DNA of 46,168 nucleotides from Methanoregulaceae archaeon (lineage in GTDB: Archaea; Halobacteriota; Methanomicrobia; Methanomicrobiales; Methanospirillaceae): NCBI GenBank assembly GCA_015660885.1, contig JACTUB010000021.1:1-46168 (forward strand), read 5' to 3'. Positions 1 through 6,049 of this stretch are shown piece by piece. The stretch's first letter is position 1. Every line of letters starts with the position of its first letter. The notes beneath the pieces were generated by a model. It was not told the origin of the DNA. It made no database searches and was given only the letters and a program-made list of their open reading frames with translations. The translations under genes were made by a program, and so were the position numbers.

Positions 1-1343
1 TCTGCCCTCCTGAAGCGGATGTGACGGCGAAATTTTCAGCATCGGCACCCGTCACCCTTTACCAGTGCATTATCGCAGCAACCGCGAAGTTCGCCGCAAA
101 GGTTGTCGGGAAGATCTTTGTCAACCTTGCAACCCTGAAACTGCAGGAGATCGCCGTATCGAGGAACGTCCAGGACAAACTCTGGAATTGCACAGTCACC
201 CTGGATCAATTCTACAACCTGGACCTGACCGCTCTACGGAACATCATCTATGCGACAACAGACCATCTGGGTGCCTCGCATTGTATTTTCTCGGGCATTG
301 TGCCCCAGACAGCGCCAGAGATAGGTCAATCGAAAGATCGGACCGTGCTGACCGCCCAGGACTTCGGCTGGTATCTTGCAAACCAGATGGTGCCGGCAGC
401 ATACCAGCACAACACGGCAGGCACAAACCCGGCGACCGTGATCGCGGGCCTTCTTGGCGGCGATGACTGGGAGACTACGACGGGCATTGAACCATATAAC
501 ATTAACTCTGTTACAGCGTGGGGATCGACCCTGGCATCCCGGGTCTTTGATTTCGATGGGCAGACTACAAAGATGGTCGCAATCCAGCGGATCTGCGATT
601 ATTGCCGGTTCATGTTTATCGTAAAATGGCGGCTTGTCAGCGGTTCATATTACCGCCCGACCGGGTATTTCATCGATGAGAATGATATCGACACCGAGCT
701 GGACCTGCCTGCTGCAGTAACCATCACCGCGCCGGATTCATACCTGAAAGAGAAGATCACTATCGTCAGCAAAGTGACCGAACGGTATAACCGCATCACC
801 GTAATCGGTCGGGACTCAGGCGGAGTTGTTTACACGGCCGTATTGAGCAGCCCGGGCCTGACGAACGGCGATGAGCTGCCCGTTGAGTTCATCGAGAACA
901 GCGGGGCATGGACCACCCAAGACCAGGTTAATGCCCGATGCCTGGAACTTTATAATTTCTATATCAATCCATCAACGGTCTGGACTGCAACATTCTCGGA
1001 CCGCACGGACCTGCAGCTGCTGCAGAAAATAAAGTTCATGGGGTATACCAGTCAGGGAGTCACTGAAGACTGGATGCGGATCACATCGATCCGGTATACG
1101 ATAGGGAAGGGCGCGGAGAAGACGGTTGTTATTGAGTTTACGACCGACCAGGCATACTCCAATATTACCAGGATGTATCGCAGCAATTCTCCGGATTCCG
1201 TGATCGAGACTGAAACCATCTTCGACGGGAAGATGGCGTTGGTGCCCCAGAACGAAGTCGGGACCGTGACCGCGATCGATGGCAACACTGCAACCATCAC
1301 CCTGGAAGATGGGCGGACCGTGACTGCCAGGATAATCACATAA
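1..1343 (+). CDS. Putative viral tail/baseplate-type structural protein, 5' partial
   Basis: The frame is open to the left edge (first full codon at 3), so the visible GTG at 21 is probably internal and the gene is 5'-truncated by the window. The roughly 440 visible residues are rich in beta-strand-like segments with no membrane segment or enzyme motif. They include a stretch around residues 255-285 (ITVIGRDSGG) and a C-terminal small beta domain ending DGRTVTARI. This composition, and the one-base overlap with the next gene, resemble tail or baseplate-hub proteins of siphoviruses and proviruses. That assignment is by overall character only, since no diagnostic motif was recognised. It lies on the element side of tRNA-Leu-like sequences, which supports a provirus. 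An adhesin or another conserved hypothetical is possible. Confidence 0.5.
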   Translation, partial: CPPEADVTAKFSASAPVTLYQCIIAATAKFAAKVVGKIFVNLATLKLQEIAVSRNVQDKLWNCTVTLDQFYNLDLTALRNIIYATTDHLGASHCIFSGIVPQTAPEIGQSKDRTVLTAQDFGWYLANQMVPAAYQHNTAGTNPATVIAGLLGGDDWETTTGIEPYNINSVTAWGSTLASRVFDFDGQTTKMVAIQRICDYCRFMFIVKWRLVSGSYYRPTGYFIDENDIDTELDLPAAVTITAPDSYLKEKITIVSKVTERYNRITVIGRDSGGVVYTAVLSSPGLTNGDELPVEFIENSGAWTTQDQVNARCLELYNFYINPSTVWTATFSDRTDLQLLQKIKFMGYTSQGVTEDWMRITSIRYTIGKGAEKTVVIEFTTDQAYSNITRMYRSNSPDSVIETETIFDGKMALVPQNEVGTVTAIDGNTATITLEDGRTVTARIIT

Positions 1344-1981
1344 TGCCAGTAACTGTAGGGGATAAAGGCCTGACATTCGCAGCCGGATCGGTTTATGCGA
1401 CATTCACGCCCGTAACAACACCAGCGATCGGGGATACAGTGATCCTCTATAATCTCGGCAACGGCCAGCGTCTGGCAGTCCCGTCCCTCATTTTCAATCT
1501 GAATGATTATTCCTTCGTCGTGCCGTCTTTCCAATTCGCCGGTTTTAATTTCAAACTGGATTTTAATTTTAATTTGCTGAAATTCAACCTCGCAGCTCAA
1601 TCCGTCGATGCTTTACTCCTTGTAGGACAGGAAATCTCCAGCGATGTAGTGCCCGAGACCTATGAAATCTTTAACGGTCCCTTGCCGTTCAATTGGGATG
1701 GGCGGACGAATATTTATTTATCCGGTCCACAGGCAGGAGGGGCTTTTTTGTCTTGGGCTCAACCAGCTCCCCGTTATATCGGGATTGACGATGAATTAAC
1801 CATCTACGGACCAGCAGGAAGTATAATTGTCACCCCGGAACTGGGTGTAACGCCATGGGTTCCCCCATTTTGCATTAATAGCATTTTAAATCCCGGTCCA
1901 AACACCGTCCAGATCTTCATCAAAGACATTTGTTTTGGATGGCACGGGACAACCGACCTATATGTCAGGTCGTATGTATAA
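1343..1981 (+). CDS. Hypothetical protein, probable virion structural gene
   Basis: This 212-residue protein begins at an ATG that shares a base with the stop of the preceding gene (TAATG), so the two are translationally coupled. It has no signal peptide or membrane segment. Visible character: a beta-rich N-terminus (residues 1-60), a run of alternating Phe/Asn/Leu residues around 65-82, and a Pro/Gly-rich second half containing WDGRTNIYLSG. I do not recognise the family. Coupling to a tail-like gene suggests a virion accessory, fibre or baseplate protein. Its 3' end overlaps the convergent acyltransferase gene by 17 nt, unusually tight packing for opposite strands and typical of compact viral genomes. 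Confidence 0.55.
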   Translation: MPVTVGDKGLTFAAGSVYATFTPVTTPAIGDTVILYNLGNGQRLAVPSLIFNLNDYSFVVPSFQFAGFNFKLDFNFNLLKFNLAAQSVDALLLVGQEISSDVVPETYEIFNGPLPFNWDGRTNIYLSGPQAGGAFLSWAQPAPRYIGIDDELTIYGPAGSIIVTPELGVTPWVPPFCINSILNPGPNTVQIFIKDICFGWHGTTDLYVRSYV

Positions 1982-2831
1982 CCGGTCCAAATACCCATTT
2001 TTTCAAAGATTTTTGGATCTTCCGATCGCCCAGCATGACCAGCCACGAGAGGAGTGCAACCTCAATGAAATAAAATACCGGGGAAATATGGATTACCTCT
2101 AAAACGAGGATGTGGATCAGGAATACATAAAACGAGAATTCTGCAAGGAGAGAGACCCACCTGTTCTCATGTGTCCATTTTGGATAAAAGTTCTGCTGGA
2201 CGATCCAGATCCCGAGGCCGAATTCAAGGAAATTGCAGACTGGTAGCCAGCGGTCCGGTCCTATTCCTAAAAACAAAATGCAACGATAATTAAGGGCATA
2301 TCTGAAAAAAATCTCGGCGAATGCAATCAGGCATAACATCTGATAAGGGTATCTCCGTATTGAAGCAGAGAAGAAGGGGTAAAGGAAATAGAGGGTGATA
2401 ATCAATCCGATAAACCATCCGATTTGATTAATCTGTCCTCCCCACTGCCCGCTCCATGCATTGAATCCAGTGAACTGTAGGAACATCGAGATGAGGGGTA
2501 ATTTCAAAAGAGTTGGAGCGCAGATCAGCCCGATTAATAAACTTATCCAGAAAGCCGGGTAAATCCGGAACAACCTCTTGACATAGAATTTCGATATCTC
2601 GTCGAGACCCGATAATTTAGGATGCATGTATTCCAGCATAGCCCCACTCACAAAGATTAGGATCGCGACGCCGATCATACCTGCATCCAGGTAAAAAACG
2701 TTAAATATCAGGTTCTCTTCGGAGAAAGGAATCCAGTTAAGGGTGAGGGCAATGTGGTAAAATACAATCGCAGCGACGCTTCCGATCCGCAGGATATCAA
2801 AAAATAGCAACCGGCCCGGTTTATTGTCCAT
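1965..2831 (-). CDS. Acyltransferase-3 family membrane protein (short form)
   Basis: A 288-residue polytopic membrane protein. The N-terminus FFDILRIGSVAAIVFYHI matches the start of acyltransferase family 3 (OafA/YrhL type): an F-D-x-L-R motif followed by a helix ending in a conserved His. About eight hydrophobic segments follow, and the YVKRLFRIYPAFW motif near residues 84-96 is also family-typical. Known members transfer acetyl or other acyl groups to surface sugars. At 288 residues it is shorter than the usual 330-400, so some C-terminal helices may be missing. It converges on and overlaps the virion-like gene, and sits between it and tRNA-like sequences, so I infer it is provirus cargo that could modify the host surface. 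Confidence 0.75.
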   Translation of the reverse strand: MDNKPGRLLFFDILRIGSVAAIVFYHIALTLNWIPFSEENLIFNVFYLDAGMIGVAILIFVSGAMLEYMHPKLSGLDEISKFYVKRLFRIYPAFWISLLIGLICAPTLLKLPLISMFLQFTGFNAWSGQWGGQINQIGWFIGLIITLYFLYPFFSASIRRYPYQMLCLIAFAEIFFRYALNYRCILFLGIGPDRWLPVCNFLEFGLGIWIVQQNFYPKWTHENRWVSLLAEFSFYVFLIHILVLEVIHISPVFYFIEVALLSWLVMLGDRKIQKSLKKWVFGPVIHTT

Positions 2832-2872
2832 TTTAAGGATTCAGAATATTTATTATGAGACAATAAAAGTAT

Positions 2873-2934
2873 GCGAGGGACTACGAGACTGGACCCTGAA
2901 TCCAGCGCCGTTGACCAGGCTTGGCTACCCTCGC
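2873..2934 (-). pseudogene. Truncated tRNA-Leu(CAG)-like sequence lacking the T arm (copy 2)
   Basis: On the minus strand this 62-nt sequence has a perfect 7-bp acceptor stem (GCGAGGG with CCCTCGC), a D arm closed by GCC/GGC, and a perfect 5-bp anticodon stem (CTGGA/TCCAG) around loop TTCAGGG, giving anticodon CAG (Leu). Only a nine-base linker joins the anticodon arm to the 3' acceptor strand, so the long variable arm and the T arm of a normal tRNA-Leu of about 85 nt are missing. It is probably a decayed or recombined tRNA gene at a provirus attachment site. It is unlikely to act as a normal tRNA. Confidence 0.6.
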
Positions 2935-2968
2935 TCTCTTCCTTCACGACGTAACCAGATGCCATGAT

Positions 2969-3020
2969 CCGGCATGAAGCCCTGAACCTGACGCCGTTGA
3001 CCTGGCTTGGCTACCCTCGC
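2969..3020 (-). pseudogene. 5' half of a tRNA-Leu(CAG)-like gene (copy 1), upstream tandem copy
   Basis: The first 41 nt (3020 down to 2980) match copy 2 at all but about four positions: the same acceptor 5' strand, D arm and TTCAGGG anticodon loop. A hairpin-like TGCC...GGCA follows and could be a variable arm. No recognisable T arm or 3' acceptor strand follows before copy 2 begins at 2934. A TATA-like TTTATAAT lies just upstream (3034-3041), as expected of a tRNA promoter, so this copy seems to keep the original promoter side. It is interpreted as the host side of a disrupted tRNA-Leu locus. Confidence 0.5.
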
Positions 3021-3061
3021 GCTTGTATACATTATAAATGAAATTACATAAAGATAGGGGA

Positions 3062-4924
3062 TCATTCCCCTCTACCAGCGTTGTTCCCGCTTAGGGATTT
3101 CTTCTTTTCCCGATCACGAAGCTCGTTACGCTTGATCTTTCCTGATATGGTTTTGGGAAGCGAGTCCACAAATTCGATCGACCGCGGGTACTTGTACGGT
3201 GCAGTTACATTTTTTACATGATTCTGTATTTCACGGATAAGCGCCTCCGATGGTTTGGCGCCCGGTTTGAGTATTACGAAGGCTTTGACGATAAGTCCAC
3301 GAATATCATCCGGTGATCCAACAACAGCTGCTTCCTGAACTGCGGGGTGCTCGATCAATGCACTCTCAACCTCGAAGGGTCCGATACGGTATCCGGATGC
3401 CTTTATAACATCATCGTCTCTCCCGATAAACCAGAAATAGCCATCCTCATCCTTGTATGCCTTATCCCCGGAATAGTAAAAACCATTCACGAATGATTTT
3501 TTGTTCTCTTCTTCATTGTTCAGATATTCCCGGAATAAACCAACAGGACGGGGATCAAGCCTGATGGCGATACGGCCTTCCTCGTGCAGGCCAACAGGCT
3601 TTCCCTTATCATCATGCAGCTCAATCTGCCAGCCGGGCGACGGTTTTCCCATAGAACCAAACTTTGGTGTCATGCCGGGAAATGTACCGATACAAAGAAC
3701 GGTCTCAGTCTGCCCGTAGCCTTCAAAAATCGTCAGGCCGGTTGCATCTTTCCACGCTTTGATAACCTCGGGGTTCAAGGGTTCTCCTGCACTCGTGCAA
3801 TGCCGGAGCTCGGTAAAATCGAACTTGTCAAGATCAGCGAGGATCAGCATACGGTAAATTGTCGGAGGACAACAGAAGGTGTTTATGCCGTACTTTTCAA
3901 TAAGGGGAAGGATCTCGGTAGGGTTGAATTTGGTCCTGATATCATAGACAAAAATCGCCGCCCCCTCAATCCATTGCCCATACAATTTTCCCCATGCACT
4001 TTTCGCCCATCCCGTATCTGAAAGGGTAAAGTGGAGATCCGTGGTGCGGATATCGTGCCAGAATCTGGCAGTTACCATATGCCCGAGGGGATAACTGTGA
4101 TCATGAATTACCATTTTCGGCTCGCCGGTGGTTCCTGATGTGAAAAATATCAGAAGCGGATCTGTGCTCTTGGTCTTTTTCATACTGGGAAGATTTACCA
4201 GCTTAGCCGAAACAGGGGCAGGGTACTCAAGCTCCACAGGATAGCTAATCCATCCCGGTCTTCTTCCGTCAACCAGCATCCTGCAGGAAAGTGTAGGGCA
4301 TTCTTTTGCAATCGCATCTATCTTATCAGCATGCTCTTCATTCGTTATGACCATCTTGATATCGGCGATGTTAATGCGGTATTTCAGATCTTTTGGGGTG
4401 AGCATTGTTGGAGCCGGGCAGTAAACTGCACCCCGCTTGATCAATGCCAGGGTAAATGTCCACCACTCAGGAACACGCGGGAGCATAATGAGCACCCGGT
4501 CTCCCTTGTTAACCCCGTATTTGATCATCATGTTTACAATCTGGTTTGAAAGTCGCATGAGGTCCCAGAAAGAGAATTTCTTTTCATCACCATCCTGGTT
4601 CACCCAGATCATTGCGAGCTTGTTCCGGTCCCTGTTGGCCCATGCATCGATAACGTCAAAACCGAAGTTAAAATACTCGGGAACTTCGATGGTAAAAGAA
4701 CGGTACATATCATCGTAATCGGGCATGTTATGATCATTATGACCGATTTTTCTCCCGGCAGGTGGCAGGATGTTTGCCCTGATTGTGTCAGAACCTGAAC
4801 TCGTGCTGAGGTATGTAGTGCATGCCTCGTTGATCCACTCTGACCTTGATATTTTTCGTTTTTCACATGATTTGTCGATGGTAGTCGTCAGGTTGTCATC
4901 CATCGTAACAGAATATCGCACCAT
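3062..4924 (-). CDS. Acyl-CoA synthetase (AMP-forming) with N-terminal ribbon-helix-helix domain
   Basis: A 620-residue protein. Residues 67-620 are a complete acetyl- or medium-chain acyl-CoA synthetase of the ANL superfamily: the P-loop FFTSGTTGEPKM (about residues 261-272), the adenylate motif FEGYGQTET, the hinge motif with YSGDKAYKDEDGYFWFIGRDDD, and the C-terminal lysine motif PKTISGKIKR. The product would be an acyl-CoA made from acid, ATP and CoA. Residues 1-43 instead read as a CopG-type ribbon-helix-helix DNA-binding domain: a strand RYSVTM, then two helices around KISRSEWINEAC. Enzymes of this type normally begin near the internal Met67 (4726). The long frame is intact and the RHH pattern is convincing, so I keep the upstream start, although no ribosome binding site is obvious. 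Translation from 4726 alone is the alternative. Confidence 0.88.
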   Translation of the reverse strand: MVRYSVTMDDNLTTTIDKSCEKRKISRSEWINEACTTYLSTSSGSDTIRANILPPAGRKIGHNDHNMPDYDDMYRSFTIEVPEYFNFGFDVIDAWANRDRNKLAMIWVNQDGDEKKFSFWDLMRLSNQIVNMMIKYGVNKGDRVLIMLPRVPEWWTFTLALIKRGAVYCPAPTMLTPKDLKYRINIADIKMVITNEEHADKIDAIAKECPTLSCRMLVDGRRPGWISYPVELEYPAPVSAKLVNLPSMKKTKSTDPLLIFFTSGTTGEPKMVIHDHSYPLGHMVTARFWHDIRTTDLHFTLSDTGWAKSAWGKLYGQWIEGAAIFVYDIRTKFNPTEILPLIEKYGINTFCCPPTIYRMLILADLDKFDFTELRHCTSAGEPLNPEVIKAWKDATGLTIFEGYGQTETVLCIGTFPGMTPKFGSMGKPSPGWQIELHDDKGKPVGLHEEGRIAIRLDPRPVGLFREYLNNEEENKKSFVNGFYYSGDKAYKDEDGYFWFIGRDDDVIKASGYRIGPFEVESALIEHPAVQEAAVVGSPDDIRGLIVKAFVILKPGAKPSEALIREIQNHVKNVTAPYKYPRSIEFVDSLPKTISGKIKRNELRDREKKKSLSGNNAGRGE

Positions 4925-4939
4925 TCTAGATCGGTTTGA

Positions 4940-4949
4940 TGGTGCACCA
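4940..4949. promoter_or_regulatory. Palindrome TGGTGCACCA in the leader of the RHH-acyl-CoA synthetase gene
   Basis: A perfect 10-bp palindrome lies 15 nt upstream of the ATG, between the presumed transcription start and the coding region. The half-site TGGTGC recurs across the start codon itself (ATGGTGCG, minus strand). RHH proteins usually bind short repeated half-sites, so this could be an operator for the domain fused to the enzyme. That link is inferred only. Confidence 0.35.
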
Positions 4950-4986
4950 GATAGGTTTTTCGATAGTTAAGCACACCACACGCGGA

Positions 4987-4994
4987 GATATAAG
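4987..4994 (-). promoter_or_regulatory. TATA-like box for the acyl-CoA synthetase gene
   Basis: The minus-strand CTTATATC is a fair archaeal TATA box. It would start transcription about 25 nt downstream, near 4965, leaving a leader of roughly 40 nt that contains the TGGTGCACCA palindrome. An adjacent inverted repeat GGATA-AA-TATCC (4997-5008) overlaps the upstream edge and could also bind a regulator. Confidence 0.4.
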
Positions 4995-5019
4995 CCGGAT
5001 AAATATCCAAAGGCATTAT

Positions 5020-5090
5020 GCATCGATAATGTCAAACCCGCTGAAATACCCGGGACATCAATGGAGAAAACCCGTTGGTCTGCTCGTAAT
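5020..5090 (-). pseudogene. Decayed fragment of an acyl-CoA synthetase paralogue
   Basis: This 71-bp stretch aligns with 4644-4720 inside the neighbouring acyl-CoA synthetase gene, in the region coding for residues around 69-94. Long matches such as GCATCGATAA, AAATAC-CGGGA and CGTAAT are shared, with one 3-nt and two 1-nt gaps. In the same orientation it would read a version of FTIEVPEYF...GFDVIDA, but the frame is broken and a stop follows. It therefore looks like the remnant of a tandemly duplicated gene. The gap 4925-5300 otherwise holds only the two flanking promoters. Confidence 0.55.
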
Positions 5091-5240
5091 TATGTATCGT
5101 GCACCCGGTTCCGGTTCCCTAAAAATCAGTGTTTTTCATGTTTTATCTGACGTTATGATTTCGTATGAAATGCAATCTCTGACACTGAAATAAACTCTGC
5201 AGATCCAGATTCAGACCATCCTGGAATTTCCTGTCTCCAC

Positions 5241-5255
5241 CGAAAGAACATAAAG
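5241..5255 (+). promoter_or_regulatory. BRE/TATA-like promoter of the TBP gene
   Basis: CGAAAG followed by AACATAAA resembles an archaeal BRE plus TATA element and lies about 50 nt before the ATG. Transcription would start near 5278, giving a short leader. No other good candidate is nearby. Confidence 0.4.
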
Positions 5256-5300
5256 ATTGTCCATTAGTATTATGATTCAGGGAAAAGCATAGTATAGTGG

Positions 5301-5855
5301 ATGGCAGATAAAAAGTACGATTCATTAAAAATTGAGAATATTGTCGCATCGGGAGTTATTGCCGATTCCATAGATCTTGCTGATGTTTCCGGCAAGATTA
5401 AAAGCTGCGAGCTCAATACGAAACGATTCCCTGGCGCAGTCTACCGGATTGAGAAACCGAAGATTGCATCCCTGATTTTTTCATCAGGCAAAGTTGTTCT
5501 TACCGGTATCCGGGATAAAAAAGCGCTCACCGACGGGTTAAGAATCATCATGAAATCTCTCAAAGAGGCCGGTGTTGATACGTACACTGAACCCAAAGTG
5601 GCGATAACAAATATCGTCTGTTCATACGATATAGGGAAATACATCAACCTGAACAAGGTGGTCATCACTCTCAACCTTGAAAATATCGAATATGAACCAG
5701 AACAATTCCCGGGGCTTGTATATCGCATTAAAGATCCCAAGATCGTTGCGCTTCTCTTTTCTTCAGGTAAGATTATTCTTACCGGAGGCAAGAATCTTGA
5801 AGATATCAAGAAAGGCCTTGATTTTCTTGAGCAGAAACTCGAGAGTATAATGTAG
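5301..5855 (+). CDS. tbp: TATA-box-binding protein
   Basis: This 184-residue protein is the expected size for archaeal TBP and consists of two imperfect repeats of about 90 residues. Repeat 1 (about residues 10-95) contains FPGAVYRIEKPKIASLIFSS and repeat 2 (about 101-184) FPGLVYRIKDPKIVALLFSS. These segments form the saddle that binds and bends the TATA box and recruits TFB and RNA polymerase. Both repeats keep the phenylalanine and glycine pattern of the DNA-binding face. The C-terminus lacks the long acidic tail seen in some archaeal TBPs. It stands alone, divergent from the acyl-CoA synthetase and convergent with the Lhr operon. Methanomicrobiales often carry more than one TBP, so other copies may exist elsewhere. 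Confidence 0.97.
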   Translation: MADKKYDSLKIENIVASGVIADSIDLADVSGKIKSCELNTKRFPGAVYRIEKPKIASLIFSSGKVVLTGIRDKKALTDGLRIIMKSLKEAGVDTYTEPKVAITNIVCSYDIGKYINLNKVVITLNLENIEYEPEQFPGLVYRIKDPKIVALLFSSGKIILTGGKNLEDIKKGLDFLEQKLESIM

Positions 5856-5863
5856 ATTTTAAA

Positions 5864-5890
5864 AGAATTGTTTCTCTTTTTGTCTCTTCA
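5864..5890 (+). terminator. T-rich terminator after tbp
   Basis: A run of pyrimidine tracts rich in T (TTTCTCTTTTTGTCTC) follows the tbp stop within 30 nt, as expected of archaeal intrinsic termination, which needs no stable hairpin. Confidence 0.35.
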
Positions 5891-6049
5891 TAATTTGCCA
5901 GGGATAATTGGCTGTTTTTATTCACCCGAGTAAACACGGACTGTGGATAAGCATCATATACAAAAGTATGAGTAACCAGCCTTTAATTCACCAGATCACC
6001 GTCTTGGTTTCCCCACACAAAAAAAAACGTGATGACCCTTTTTTGGTAT

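Larger units (their letters stand above)
2873..3020 (-). repeat. Tandem direct repeat of tRNA-Leu 5' half; candidate provirus attachment site
   Basis: Two copies of a roughly 41-nt tRNA-derived segment start 86 nt apart (at 3020 and 2934). The element-like genes lie on the 3' side of the tRNA and ordinary chromosomal genes on the 5' side. That is the geometry expected where an integrase uses a tRNA gene. The matching attachment site would be outside the window, so the site assignment is inference. Confidence 0.4.

Noticed and set aside
2708..2965. Open frame of 85 codons on the minus strand across the tRNA-like repeats
   Set aside because: It reads through structured tRNA-derived sequence and into the acyltransferase gene in another frame; protein coding is unlikely.
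4936..5193. Open frame of 85 codons on the plus strand in the acyl-CoA synthetase/tbp gap
   Set aside because: It crosses the promoter and the acyl-CoA synthetase relic, shows no family character and has no ribosome binding site.
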